From: Neurospora tetrasperma FGSC 2508 | Taxonomy: Eukaryota > Ascomycota > Sordariomycetes > Sordariales > Sordariaceae | Assembly: GCF_000213175.1 (NCBI RefSeq) | Contig: NW_009799099.1 | Span: forward strand, 415,940-479,939 | Length of the DNA stretch: 64,000 bases | Reading direction: 5' to 3' | Shown: piece by piece, positions 48,591 to 62,261 of the stretch | Layout of the letters: each line of letters starts with the position of its first letter | How positions within the stretch are numbered: position 1 is the stretch's first letter | The notes under the pieces: generated by a model | Databases searched by the model: none | What the model was told of the DNA's origin: nothing | What the model saw: the letters and a program-made list of their open reading frames with translations, nothing else | Position numbers and translations under genes: made by a program

Positions 48591-50550
48591 GGTGCCGGCG
48601 TGGGAAGAAAGTGGTGTAGTGTGCTGGGATATCGGATAGATAACAAGGCGCTATCCGAATTTCGGTTTCGAGTCGAGTGGCAGGGGAGGACGTTTCGAAA
48701 TGTGAAACTTCCGAAAAAAAATCGCAAACGGGCCGTGACGGTGGTCTAGGGGACCCACGCAGTTTGTGGTGGGTAAGGTGTACGGTGGCTTTTCCTGAAC
48801 GGTTGGAGATGCAGGTGGATTAGGTGAGATTGCACAGTGTCTGTCCTTTCGGAAGTATCTCTGCGGAAGAATCTTTCTGTTGTTCGGACTGGCGTAACGT
48901 ACTTGGTATAGTATACCCAAGAATCTAATCTCGGCCGATTACTCAAGTAGGAGATACCCGTACCGTCTGTGACCGAAAACTTCAAAGTCTTGACCGTTTT
49001 GCTCGCTGAAAGAAATCGAACACCAAGGGAGGCCTCAGTATCTCCTTGTTTTTCTTGAGCCAGAAAAAAAAGGTAATTTTCTTGTGCTTGTCTCGACGGC
49101 TTTACCGAGACACTGACGAACCCGGCCGAGGGCGGAGCTGCAATGGATGGTCGTTGATAAGCTCCGAATATGTACCCGAAAGCGGGGGCACCGAGCGGAG
49201 GCCGAACGTCGGCTTCCTGGCTTCCACGACGTCGGAGGGGACGGGAGTGGAGATGTTGAGATCGCCGTACGCAAAAATTTCCGTTGTCACCACCACACAA
49301 CTTGGCGAGACTTTTAGCAGTCACTGTAATCTCTGAAGCAGAGACAACGGAAGCTAGCGAGCCGTTGGAAGCCGGTTCGGAGGAGCCAAATAGTGTAGAG
49401 AGTGAAGGCGGAGTCAACCGACGATCAGAAAGTTTCTTCACTTTCGAGACGAGGCCGGTGTCTTTGCTTGATCGCCGGTATGAGCGGATCCGTAGTATGG
49501 AGGGAGCTAGGGACCAACGGGACCATGGGCAAATATGGTCAACTGTCAAGGCGGTACAAGATGTACAAACGAATAAGGTAAACAAACCCCTAATACACTA
49601 CAGGTCGTGCAGAAGGCTGATGATTGAGGCTGGGGCTGTGATATGGAGATTGGAGATCTGGGATGAACTGGTTTGTCAACAAAGTCAGTGTGAGTGGTGA
49701 CGAAACGCCACGGTGTGGGTTTTGCGGCTGGCGGGTAGAATGGACAGTGTGAGTGGATTTGAAAGTGTGGCTGAGGACCCTGACCATGTTACAGAGTCCT
49801 TTCTTGGACAAGGTGAGCAAGGTGAACAGACCGAGGCTAGGTAAACACGCACGGGCCATATCACGTTAGTAACCCCTGAGCCTTTACTACGACATCTGTT
49901 TCTCTGTCTCCTACACAGACACTCTCTCATCACGCTTGGTATAGGTGGCCATCTCTCCGAAGGAAAGATGCTGTAGAATCTTTGTGAGACATTTACAAAG
50001 TTATGCGAGTTTCGTACTTTGCAGGTGCGTAATTTTACTGGTCTTTGCAGGAGGAAGAAGGCTTGGCGCATATCGTGAACGCGGCGTGCATGGTGTTGTA
50101 AAGAAACCGAAGAAGTCATTCGTAAAAGTTTATCACCGAAGGTGCTCGGAAAGATGTGTCTGAATGTGAAGTATGTGGTCGTAAACCTGGTAAACATCGA
50201 TATGCATCACGGTTTTTCCGGGTTGGAAGACGCGATCTAGGGCGTGACGGGGCACTTGGAATGAGGGTTCGGAAGTGAAAAGATGTGAGCTTGAACATGG
50301 GGAAACAACTTCAACGGCGTCTTGGTCGAAGAGTAAACGATAGCATGCCCGATTATCGTTGAATGCTACAAGGAAGAAAAGCTGTGTGTTGTGCTCCAAG
50401 TCGTTGTTTTCCAGGTGTTGTTCGCCGACAACTTGAAAGGTTTCCAGGCGGACATTTGATCATTCCCAAAACTCCGAGTCTGTGAAGAAATTCTACATTT
50501 CATCAAAAAGCAGTGGTCAGTGACTAATGTCTGTCCCAAGCCATTCTGCG

Positions 50551-50586
<36 letters not shown>

Positions 50587-50798
50587 CTGCATTGCTGCAG
50601 CGCCGTGCGTCAACCACAAATCGTGAGTCTTAATGCAGGTGAGCGCAGTCCAACGTGGCACCTCTCTAGTTTCCTATATAAGAACTATCGTCCCGCCTTC
50701 ACTCCCCTCTCTCTTTCTTTCCTTTTCTTTCCTCAGCCTCGCAGTTGCCTTCGTTTTTGACACAAACTGCTCATTTCTCACATACACTTTTGAACACA
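48591..50798. other. Intergenic, no accepted gene
   Basis: A long minus-strand open frame (48746-49585) has no ATG and is not called. A 30-A run occupies 50553-50582. A TATA-like box TATATAAG at 50675-50682 is followed by a CT-rich leader and belongs to the next gene. Confidence 0.5.
50675..50682 (+). promoter_or_regulatory. TATA-like box of the small basic protein gene
   Basis: TATATAAG lies 117 nt upstream of the ATG at 50799, followed by a CTCTCTTTCTTTCC leader tract typical of fungal promoters. Confidence 0.5.
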
Positions 50799-51227
50799 AT
50801 GGCACCAACAAAACCGACTGCTGGCAAGCGCCGGTACGTTCCTCATGTCTTTGACATGGGATCTCTGCTTGCTGCTTTGAAATCATCCGACCTTGACGAA
50901 CATCAGAGCGAGGCGAAGGGGAAGGTCAAGTCTCCCAAAGCGAAGACTCTGCGAGTGCCTGCCTCATCCCGACCTTTGAGAACAAGGGGAAGGAAGTTGC
51001 AGAAACCCTCAGAGGCCTTCGGGCTTCCTTCCGATTCGAAACCTCGCTCTGTGGCCGCTTCACGTCAACTTGAGTCGTTTTTGAAGCAGCAAAAGGGGGG
51101 ACCATGGAAGAAGACGGCGGGAGTGTGCAAGGTGGCGAGCAAGAAGTCGGAGGGGAGGAAGAGGAGGGAAAGGGAGAGGAAGCAGCGGAGGAAGGCAGAG
51201 AAGGCTGCAAAGTCTGCTTCTGCCTGA
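50799..51227 (+). CDS. Small very basic protein, unrecognised (142 aa)
   Basis: The ATG at 50799 (AACACAATGGC) is chosen because it has a good context and a TATA box and CT-rich leader upstream; the frame is open further upstream but without an ATG. The product starts MAPTKPTAGKRRYVPHVFD, has a short hydrophobic helix GSLLAALKSS, then Lys/Arg-rich segments, and ends in a dense basic run (GRKRRERERKQRRKAEKAA). It looks nuclear or RNA-associated by composition. I know no family for it. No intron is needed. Codon use is ordinary for the region. Confidence 0.6.
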   Translation: MAPTKPTAGKRRYVPHVFDMGSLLAALKSSDLDEHQSEAKGKVKSPKAKTLRVPASSRPLRTRGRKLQKPSEAFGLPSDSKPRSVAASRQLESFLKQQKGGPWKKTAGVCKVASKKSEGRKRRERERKQRRKAEKAAKSASA

Positions 51228-53918
51228 TCCTGCTGACAATCAAAAAATCATAGGAGATAAAAAGGGCTGAAGAATCAGTACCTTTTTTCTGCTTTTTTTT
51301 GGGCCTTTGGTCGTTTTTTTCGCGCTTTTTTCGTCGTGATCTCTGGCTATGGTCTGGGGATGCGAGGAAGAAAGCTGAGCTTTGCTCTTCTGTCTTGGTC
51401 AGTGTTCGACAACAATGCCCGGAGATGCTTGATGTTTCTGTCGATGAATGACAAGACCCAGTTGAAGATCAAGTCGGTTCATGCGCTGGGCGAAGGTTTC
51501 AGTGGGTTGGAAGGGGGGACATGAGCCTACTTGGGCGGAAGCATCGCGAACGACATCCCGACGAAGCATCACCACGACGAAGCATTGCCACAACGAAACA
51601 TACACCAAGCTCATGGAACCAAGCATATCGTGCTGTTTGACCGACGTATCCTGAACACATCGCTGCTCCGAGGAAGAATGGACCGTCATCCGCCACCGAG
51701 CATCCTACCATCCACAACGCCGTGATCAAGACCAAAAAAACCGATGGTACAATCCTTGAGACATATCTAGCCGGGCTATCGTCCTTTTCTACAGCTACAG
51801 GGATTCTTGTTTTTCTCGTTCTGTACCCTGCCTTCATCATGGTCGTTACCTCCGTGGCCAGTCCCGGTGGGCTCGCAGTCCAAAAGCCGCTGGCAGCCGT
51901 CGCAGGTCCGCCGATATTCTCCCCTGACGGGACTGCTTCCCACGGCAGTCGCCGTCTTCCGAATCTCTACCGGGTTCTGTCGTTGGAATTCTGACAGGCT
52001 GCCCGAGTCTTACGAAACTCCGAGGCTGCAATCGGGTCAGCTGTTTACATGTTACAGCGGCTATAGGGCATATCGTTAGTGTTATCTTGGAAGTCAAAGA
52101 GAGCTGTTAGTGCCAGTACCTTTCCGGCTGCTTTGTAGTAGCATTCTCTGGCCAACAGTCGCTCCGAGGTGGCAGTGAGCGGGGCCACTGCATTAACAAT
52201 TCCCAAACACGGACTAACACATGAACATTCTTTCCGTTTTGGACAGAACATGAAGCTGTCCACCATGGACACTCGCATAGTTCGCCGCCTCGTCTATGTC
52301 TGACTTTCGTAAATCTCTGGCAGTCAATGGTATTTCGTACTCCGGAATCATAACTCTTGCTTCGTGATGCCAATACACACCATTGCCCCAAGAAGAGGAC
52401 CACAATCCAGGGCATGGAGCATGTCAGCGTCGTTAGCAAACACCGAGTTGCGCAGGGCTTCGGATTTTCTTTTTCCTTTTTCTTCTTTTGTGCTTTCTTT
52501 TCTACTTTTCTCTTCCCTGCAATCTCATATTCTTCGCCACCAAACGTACAAGAAAAACAAGATTCCGAACCTGCGAGCCGATTACCCTACGCGAGACACC
52601 ACCAGATTGACACCTCCCGTTCATGTCGGCGCGAAGTCCCATCATGTACGCTCGGCATTCAATCACGACGTGATCCTCAAGCTTCGAACAGTCTTCCCCT
52701 CCTCCTCAGTATCTCGAAGACATAACTTCCATCGTTACCTCTAAATACATCGAGCCTCAACGACAGTCTTCAACAGATGTCCGATCTACCCCCAACCCTT
52801 CCAGCCCACCATCTGCCACGCCACAATCGCCACCTATCTACAAGGCTAAACTACTCGATGCTCTATGGCTTGCACGACATGAAGTTGTACCGCTGCCCTA
52901 CACTCTAGATAATTTCGACTGTTGTGCTTGTCTCTTTTCGATCTGACCAAGATCGATCCCGTGAAGTTCCGTCTCCTTTACTCAAAACGCGAGAAACGAC
53001 CGTACTGTACGGCGACGAAAGACACCGAACCGAACCGAACCGAAACGACCCGGGGAAGAGACACAGGCGGAAGCTGTCAAGCACTGTGCAATGTATGCCA
53101 TAGAGGTTCAAGTTCCAATCGAATATCCCCCGCTGCAGGATAAGATGGATACACCCTCAGAGCGGCGAGGGTATTCGCTTGGATAATCGTTTTGCGTGGA
53201 GTTACCTTGAGGAAAAGGACAGAGCTGCGTTGGTTTTGATCCTGTGGTCCTCCCTTTTTTTTTTTTTTTTCTTGGATATCCCCTCGGTAAACGATTTCCA
53301 TTCCATCCTTTGGACCATCCGCGATTCTCTCTTCATTCTCGCACTCCATAGAGGTTATATTGCAAGTACCAAATACTGAGAGCTACTAAAACCCGGCCCG
53401 TCCCGCCCCATTCTCGGGACGACTGCCGTGGTGCCAGAGAACCTCTCGGACCGCTTCAGAACAACACCCCATGCAGCCGCATGCAGCGACATACATTGCA
53501 ACTTAAGTCCGTTGGGTTCTACGCCCTCCGAGAGACCAAGAAACCTAAACACCGAAGTCCTCTGCCATGCTGCTGGTAAAACACGCACAGGGACAAACCC
53601 CCTCCGCATCACCCACGAACCCCCTCACAGCAGTCCAACCCCCTCAGATACTGCAAGTTTCCAACTTGCCACAGCCCACAAGCCCCCCTAGGTTCCCCAA
53701 AGTTCCCCAAGCCACATTCCCCGCGGCAGCATAAGGAACTTCGACCCTTTCCCCTTCTCCAAAATTCCATTTCTCCCCTTTACATCAAACTTGTGCTCTT
53801 GTTCCAAACAACCACCACAACAACACAACAAAGCTCAAGTCTTTCTTTGCAATCGCACGCAAACAACATCATCAAAACCAGCTAAGTTCACCACCCACTC
53901 TCAAATCAATCAATCATC
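51228..53918. other. Intergenic, no gene seen
   Basis: About 2.7 kb. Several short frames on both strands, none with recognisable content. The segment from about 53700 to 53918 is an A/C-rich leader for the next gene. Confidence 0.55.
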
Positions 53919-54470
53919 ATGTCTCCGACATCAAACAAAGAAGATACTGACTTTCTGGCGACAGTGGGCGTTCCAACTGCTGCTGCTCCTCCGCCAGGTG
54001 GGTATCTAGCTAGTTTTCTTAGAATGTATCCTATCCCAACAAATAGCGAAACGAATAGCGAAACGAATAGCGATCATGTACATAGCGACAGCAGTAGCAA
54101 CAGGGGTGTGAAGAGGAAGAGGCAGGAGGAGGAGGAGGAGGAGGAGGCGGAGAGTCTGGAGGACTTCCTGAGCAAGGTGTGTGAGAGAGTGTGGCGGAAG
54201 GTGCGTAAGGAGGAGCAGCAGCGGAGGCAGCAGGAGGAGCTGGACAGGGAGATTGAGGAGCAGGAGAGGTATGTGGAGCAGCTGGAGAGGGAGTACGAGG
54301 AGGAGTATTTGGAGGATGAGTATGCGGAGTGGCAGGAGTGGCGGGAGCGGGTGAGGAAGGCGGCGGAGGATGAGAAGGCTGGGAAGAAGAAGAGGAGGGA
54401 GGTGAAGAAGCGGAGGGTGGGGTGTTGTAAGCATGTAGGTACTAGATTTGGTCGTTTCTTGCTTGGTTGA
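53919..54470 (+). CDS. Unrecognised coiled-coil, highly charged protein (183 aa)
   Basis: The ATG at 53919 (ATCATCATGTC) follows a long A/C-rich leader typical of expressed fungal genes. The N-terminal 60 residues are mixed, with a short NSETNSETNS repeat coded by a 12-bp tandem repeat. A basic KRKRQ patch and a Glu run follow. Residues about 80-170 are an unbroken Glu/Arg/Lys helix (SKVCERVWRKVRKEEQQRRQ, EIEEQERYVEQLEREYEEEY) predicted to be a long coiled coil or single alpha helix. It ends with a basic segment and GCCKHVGTRFGRFLLG. No family recognised. The charge pattern suggests a nuclear or scaffold protein, but that is only inference. Confidence 0.6.
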   Translation: MSPTSNKEDTDFLATVGVPTAAAPPPGGYLASFLRMYPIPTNSETNSETNSDHVHSDSSSNRGVKRKRQEEEEEEEAESLEDFLSKVCERVWRKVRKEEQQRRQQEELDREIEEQERYVEQLEREYEEEYLEDEYAEWQEWRERVRKAAEDEKAGKKKRREVKKRRVGCCKHVGTRFGRFLLG

Positions 54471-56288
54471 TTTGGGTTTGGTTTTGGGTTTGGGTTTGGT
54501 TTTGGATTTGGATTGGGTTTGGTTGGTTCTTCGGGCCTGTAAAGTAAACCGGGTACCTTTTCCCCACTGGGGTTTTTAACGGCCCGTAGAATCCGCCAAA
54601 TACAAGCGTTTGAAAGCGAAAGTTGGTTTGCTTTTGCGATGTTCGTGTACTTTGGCTAGTTGTGGCTGTTGAGAGAGGTATTCGGGACAGGTTGCTCGCT
54701 CGCTCGCTCGGCGCCTGGACGTCTTCGTGGGAGCTTCCGATGCTGGCCTGGCGATGGCGGAGCGTCTCTGCATTTTGTTGGAGGAAGGGCGGCCGGATCA
54801 AGGACGGGCGCGTCGGGCGGCCGCAGATGAATCAAGTGTCGTGCCTCGGAACGATGGCAAGGTTAACCAAGAGGAAGCCAAACAAACGCGGGTATACGGA
54901 GACACTGCGGCTCCGGTGCCATGGCATAGCGGAGGGTTGCTGTATGGGGGATTTTGAAGTTATCAAGTATTCCAGTTCCATCCTTGGCTATGCCTCGGCG
55001 CCGGAACACCTCCGTTGCTGTGTACGTGAACAAACGACCGCGAGCTATTCCCATCAGAAAGCTCAGTTCAAAGACGACGGCACACACTGCCCTTCTGTTC
55101 GAAACCTCTGCCTCTGATGGAATCGATTTGATAGAGAAGAGTGTAACCTTCTTGTTCTTGTCCTCCTCAGTAAAGCCAGCAACCTCGGAAGCAGTTCGGT
55201 CGAAGCCGACATGAAAGCCGCTCTCGGTGGTGGTGGTGGTGGCGGTTGCGGCGGCGGACACGTATACAGGACATAAGCTGTATAACAGTATACTACGTCC
55301 ATGGGCCCGCAAGGTGTTTATCTAGACCTGGAACGAGTAATTGGCTGACCTCGCCGCATATCCGCATATGATTCCCGACTTCCCCATTGCCCCTGTTGTC
55401 ACTAGAAGCAGCGCTACTTTGCTCTTCTTCGTTTGCCAATGGCAAGGAAGAGAGGGAGGGATTTCAGCAGTGGCTTGGGTGTTGTATGTCGAAGTTTGGG
55501 AGAAGATTAGACTCGAAATGGAGGCGCCTCCGGCACCGTCGGACAACCCAGGAAGAGCCGGAAGGGTGTTGTTTTATTGGATTGATCGAGTGGTTGGGCT
55601 GCTGTTAACGGGAGCGACGGGAGCGGCTGTTCGTAGTGTTTCTCCCGACGGGGACGCCGGCGATGGCACGGGTGCTGAGACCTTTCGTGGCTCTAAGGCT
55701 GTGGGTGATGGGTGCAGAAGATGGAGGTGGAAGTATGGTAAAGAGCAGGACAAGAACGAGGACGTATTCTAGTGGTACAGAGTCGTGCTTTCCAGAACAT
55801 CTTTAAAGTTGCGGTTTAAGTAATCTCTTTCTTTTTTTGGTGTGGTTCAGTTGCTTTGGCATCGTGAGGAATAGGGTTGGAAGACAGCTTGCTCTCCTGT
55901 ACTCTCCCTTTCCTCCGGCGACTCGGTCTTGTGGATGGGTCGCTGACCGCTCCCTGGTCCAAGGTGTCACTATAGAAAACAACCCGATGCAGTAGGTCTG
56001 GTATTGTCAGCAATTGCTTCCCCAGCTTCTTTCAACGGTGATGAAGAAGAGAACAGCATCCGACGCTCAAGCAATCCAAACAAAGAATGATTATGGTTCG
56101 ATTCCTGGTAAAAGTGGCAGCCAGATTCATTGGCTTATATGATTGTCCAAATCCTAGCATCAACATCAATGGTATTTCCACGACAAATGGAACAAAACAA
56201 AGAATTGTTAAAAACAACATTTTCCTAACCCCCAAAAACGCCCCGTACGCCAATGATTTCTGTGCTTGTTCGCAATAATAACACACGT
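54471..56288. other. Intergenic, no accepted gene
   Basis: GGGTTTGG/GGTTTTGGG repeats at about 54470-54530. Open frames of 140-165 codons exist on both strands between 54620 and 55770, but the longest ones lack a convincing ATG or motif. Confidence 0.5.
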
Positions 56289-58406
<2,118 letters not shown>

Positions 58407-60253
58407 ATGTCGATACGGATCGCCCTCGAAAACCCTCCCGAGTTCTACACGAACCTGGACATTATCCGCGGCCAGGTCGTCCTCACTCTCAGTCGTCCCG
58501 AACAGATCGGAGGTATCATCGTCAAACTCGAGGGTGAAGCCAAGTCGGCCTTGGGAGTACCCGCCGATGGCTCAGGGACTGGCATCGCTCAGAGGGAGCG
58601 CACTCCAACCGGCGATGTTATCTACGAGAACCACAAGATCCTATACAAAGTCACCCAGGCCTTCCCCGACGAAAAGACCAACGCCTTGCCACAGCCCTAT
58701 GTCCTAGCCGCCGGCCAACACAGATTCCCCTTCCAGTTCAAGTTTCCCTTTAACAATGCTTGCGGTGATCCTGTCGCCATGGCCAAACTAGGAGGCCTTT
58801 CCGGTGCCGGTGGAATAGCATCGGGTTCTGGCTTGTTCGGTCTCGGTGGCATTCGTGTTATGGACGGCACCAAGCAGCTGATGTACTCCCATGTCACAAA
58901 GACGCTCCCACCCAGCTTCACCGGATTCCCAGGCCAGTGCGAGATCCGATACTATGTCAAGGTTACCATTCAAAGACCGGGCTTTTTCAAGGAGAACTGG
59001 AGGATGCAGACCGGCTTGAAATTTCTTCCCATCGAGCCTCCAAGGCCGCCCAAGACGAACCATGAAGCCTATGCCAGACGACCCTTTGCATTCCGTCCAC
59101 GAAGCCCAAGAACAAACGCGTCTTCCAAGAAACGGGCTTCTTTCTTCAGCGGGTGGACTGGGAGTAGCAACGCAGGGTCATCTTCAGCCCCAACAACAAC
59201 GGCTGATGGGAAGCTTGCAACAGAGCCCGAAGTCCCTCCGTCGATAGAGATGTCCGCTCGACTTCCTCACCCTGCCATCATCACTTGCAACCAACCGATT
59301 CCACTTCGTCTCATTGCAAAGAAGCTTGCGGGATCGGACGCAGAGATCTTCCTAACAGCCATCCAGATCGACCTGATTGGCCAGACCGAGGTCAGATGTC
59401 ACGACCTGATCAACACAGAGACTAGTCGCTGGGTGATTGTATCACGACAGGGACTCAGCATTCCCGTTTCGAGACTAGGAGACCCTGCAGGGACAGAAGT
59501 TGTCCTGCCCAACGACATCTGGTGCAACCAACCTTTACCAAACACCGTTATGCCGAGCTTTGTCACATGTAACCTCAGGTAATTTCCCCTTTCCTTCGGA
59601 GCATTCCTCCAGAACGCTACTGACTCCAGCCTTCCTCACACAGCCGTGAATACCAACTCGAAGTCAAACTCGGTCTCTCCTGGGGCAAACCCGTCGCCTC
59701 TATCTCTCACGCCACCACCGCCTCTTCCATTTTCGGCCGCAACAAGAACGAAGGCACCGATCTCGCCCAAGAAATCCACCTCCCACTGCACTTTTCTTCC
59801 GTAGAAGTCTACTCCGGCATCGCCCCGCCCGCCGCCCTCATCGAGGCCATGAAGCAAGGCAAGAACAAACGTACTCAGTCTCAGCGTCCACCATCGCAAC
59901 CAGCGCGTCCCACCACCTCCTCCTCCTCCGCCGGAACCGGTCCTTCAACAGCGCCACAGCAACAGCCGCCAGCTCTCCCCCCACGAACCAACACCGCCCA
60001 GCCATCCACTGCTGCAGGGACGGCTGCGGGAGTGGTGGTGCCGCCGCCTGCAGACCCCTTGTACCCACCGCAACTGGCGCCAGGAGAGATGGAGCCGCCG
60101 TATGACGACGCGCCGCCGAGCTACGACGAGGCAATGGCGGAGATTATGAGTGGGCCAGTGATTCCCGATGGGATGCCCAGGCCGGCGTATAGTGGGGTGA
60201 CGAATGAGAATGAGCCGAGTACGTTGCCTGCTGGTGGGAATGAGAAGAGTTAG
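58407..60253 (+). CDS. Arrestin-domain protein with PPxY motif (ART-like ubiquitin-ligase adaptor)
   Basis: Exons 58407-59578 and 59644-60253 (65-nt intron, GTAATT/CACAG) encode 593 aa. The N-terminal arrestin fold starts IRIALENPPEFYTNLDIIRG and continues GGIIVKLEGEAK; the C-terminal arrestin half includes IEMSARLPHPAIITCNQPIP and, across the splice, NLSREYQLEVKLGLSW. The tail is Pro-rich and holds MEPPYDDAPPSYDEAMAE: PPSY fits the PPxY consensus bound by WW domains of Rsp5/Nedd4 ligases. Yeast ARTs use such motifs to bring Rsp5 to plasma-membrane transporters for endocytosis. The N-terminal half resembles the Art10-like group more than PalF/Rim8, but I cannot fix the subgroup without alignment. 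Confidence 0.88.
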
Positions 60254-60860
60254 TGAGGGGATGGGGGTAGATGATCAGGTGTGATTTTACTGGAAGTGAG
60301 GGAGAGATATGACAGGGGGTGAGAGGGGATGGATGCGAGAGGATGAGGGCTAGAGGGTGGTCAGGAAGAAAGGTTGACGGGAAGGGAAAGAGGCGGGTGA
60401 AAATGGGAGGGGTTTTTTCTATTTGATTGCATGATATCCAACTTTTTGTAATGGGCTTAGAGCGGTGAACATAAGCAACGCGACTGATTCTGAGAGTGTA
60501 AATTTAGAGATATGGCACGTAATAAGATCTTGTAGCATATCACTCCAGGATTTGTTGCCCCATCGATGTCAGATGAAGTTCGTCCTAGCGCGCATACATA
60601 TTTCGTGAACTTTGTCAAAAGCAATGCACAAGTGCAAGATACACATCAAGATAGTGAAAATGAATATCTGGTAACTCAATCACACCTTTTCTAGGGTCCG
60701 TTAAACTATACAAGCAATGGTTAACAATGTCGTATTGTTCGACCGGAAATGCTATTGGTGTGTGCGGCTATTTTTTGGCAGCATTGTACAACAGGTACAT
60801 AAATACACCATCAAACTTCAGTCTCCAACCAACTACGACAGCTGATCCAACAGTTGTACA
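60254..60860. other. Intergenic
   Basis: 3' flank of the arrestin gene and 5' flank of the tRNA gene. No coding signal. Confidence 0.6.
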
Positions 60861-60954
60861 TCTTCCGTAGTATAGTGGTCAGTATGTGAGCTTGTCAAGC
60901 TTGAACATCACAGTTCGATTCGCTCGAGACCCGGGTTCAATTCCCGGCGGGAGA
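60861..60954 (+). tRNA. tRNA-Asp (GTC) with a 23-nt intron
   Basis: The acceptor arms TCTTCCG (60861-60867) and CGGGAGA (60948-60954) pair with one G-U. The D-loop has the AGTGGTC A-box sequence. The anticodon stem TGAGC (60887-60891) pairs with GCTCG (60922-60926). The loop TTGTCA places anticodon GTC at 60894-60896, and an intron occupies 60898-60920 at the canonical position after base 37. The T-arm is CCGGG-TTCAATT-CCCGG (60931-60947). A TTTTTTT terminator starts at 60962. The discriminator base and CCA are not needed from this strand. GTC decodes GAC/GAU aspartate. Confidence 0.95.
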
Positions 60955-60960
60955 GACCAT

Positions 60961-60968
60961 CTTTTTTT
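60961..60968 (+). terminator. Pol III T-run terminator of tRNA-Asp
   Basis: A run of Ts begins a few bases past the tRNA 3' end, as expected for RNA polymerase III. Confidence 0.8.
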
Positions 60969-61808
60969 GAAATTTCTTTTTGTCGTTTGTGTTCGCATCC
61001 CCACCTACCAAACAAAACTGTCTTGTCTTGTCTTCCTTCTCAGGCTATGCATATCCATCGGGTTATCTTTTTTTTTTTATTATTTGTTGAAGTTGTGAAA
61101 TAGTTTAGGTTATCTTCGGTTACAAAAGAAGAAGCAAATTATGCATGAGTGTGGAAGAACACGCCCAATCTTTTGGGAAAAGAAAAAAATCATTGATGTC
61201 GATCCCCTAATGACTATCAAGAGAACCGTCATAAGAGAACCGTCCATAATGCATCTCTACCTGTCCCTACACAGTAGACTGCTTGCTGTACGCAAATCAA
61301 ACTTCCCCGCCTCTCCTCCTCTTCTCTTCTCTTCTTTTTCTCTTATGTTGTCTTCTATGATATTCATGTTCCCATCCTTATGCCTCACCTCAATTTTATT
61401 CTCCTCTTCCTTTGCTGAACATGAAAAGAGATTTGTTGATTGTTATTCATCAAGCAGGCAAACAGGCAGGCAGGCAGCCGTATTGTCTAGGTATATTCCA
61501 AATCTTATCACCAGTCGCTACCCAAGTAGGTATCTTCTTCACCTCTGAACAGTCCAACGTCCAGCGTCCAGTAGCCGCTTTCATGTTGTGTAGGTAATCA
61601 AAGACTAGGTCCATGTTCATGTCCATGTCCTGACCTGCTCTGACCTGAAATGACCTGCCATACCTATCCTGCCCTGCCCTACCTGGACACCCTACTACAT
61701 CTACAAATTCTCACACACACTCTCTCCCCTGTGTCCCCTCTCCGCATTTCCCCTTCCCCTTCCCCTTCCCCTTCCCCTTTCTATACCCTTTCCGTCCCCA
61801 TCCCCTAC
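60969..61808. other. Intergenic
   Basis: T- and CT-rich DNA with a CCCCTT repeat near 61750-61780, GCAGGCAG near 61460 and TGACCTG repeats near 61630. It may include the 3' UTR of the minus-strand gene at 61809. No other gene seen. Confidence 0.5.
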
Positions 61809-62261
61809 CTAATCACCACCATCCTTCGGCGGCACAACCCCAATCAACTTGCCCCAAAAGGCATTATACGCCTCTGTATTATTCTCATCATCATTTTCAT
61901 TATTTTTATCATTATTATTATCATTCTTATCATTCTCCTTCCTTTTGTCGTCGTCGGGTGCGATCCCAATCAACTTCCCCCAAAAGGCATTATACGCTTC
62001 TGTATTGTTATTGTTATTATTATTCTCCTTGCTTTTTTCGTTGTCGGATGTCGTCTTGCCGAGTGGAAGAAGTCTTTTGGACTGAGGTTTGTTCATGTCC
62101 GTTTTTGTCTCTGAAGCAGCAGCAGCGGGAGCGGGAGCGGGAGCGGAAGTGGAAGTAGTTTCCATTGGCTGGGTAGAAGCACGAGGGAAGGGGTGGTCCG
62201 GTTTGGAATACTCTGCGTTGAGAGGTTTCGTGATGGGTTTGGTGGTGGTGATGGGGTCCAT
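61809..62261 (-). CDS. Small Asn/Asp-rich protein with duplicated EAYNAFWGKLIG motif (150 aa)
   Basis: An ATG start at 62261 and TAG at 61809 give 150 aa in one exon. The N-terminal half is Pro/Thr/Ala-rich. The C-terminal half holds two copies of NNTEAYNAFWGKLIG, one followed by IAPDDDKRKENDKN and the other by VVPPKDGGD at the C-terminus, separated by an Asn/Asp/Lys-rich spacer. The matching 42-bp DNA copies (61839-61880 and 61965-62006) differ at only two positions and sit exactly 126 bases apart, so the duplication is in frame. I know no family with this motif. Transcription is unproven; the retained frame between the two copies favours a real protein. Confidence 0.5.
   Translation of the reverse strand: MDPITTTKPITKPLNAEYSKPDHPFPRASTQPMETTSTSAPAPAPAAAASETKTDMNKPQSKRLLPLGKTTSDNEKSKENNNNNNNTEAYNAFWGKLIGIAPDDDKRKENDKNDNNNDKNNENDDENNTEAYNAFWGKLIGVVPPKDGGD
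61839..62006. repeat. 42-bp direct repeat, 126 bp apart
   Basis: Copies at 61839-61880 and 61965-62006 are 40/42 identical (CCCAATCAACTT, then CCCAAAAGGCATTATACGC). The DNA between is AT-rich ATTATC/ATTTTC triplet-like sequence encoding Asn and Asp. Confidence 0.9.

Noticed and set aside
48746-49585. 279-codon open frame on the minus strand
   Set aside because: It has no ATG anywhere in the frame; the open stretch begins at a TTG. The sequence has no recognisable motif and no splice evidence, so length alone does not support a gene.
54620-55772. Open frames of 140-165 codons on both strands
   Set aside because: The frame at 55341 begins at TTG, as does the minus-strand frame ending at 55312, and the overlapping frames contradict each other. 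None shows a family motif.
56095-56108. GGTTCGATTCC, a tRNA B-box-like sequence
   Set aside because: The flanking bases cannot form a T-stem and there is no acceptor or anticodon arm; it is part of the DIM1 3' flank.
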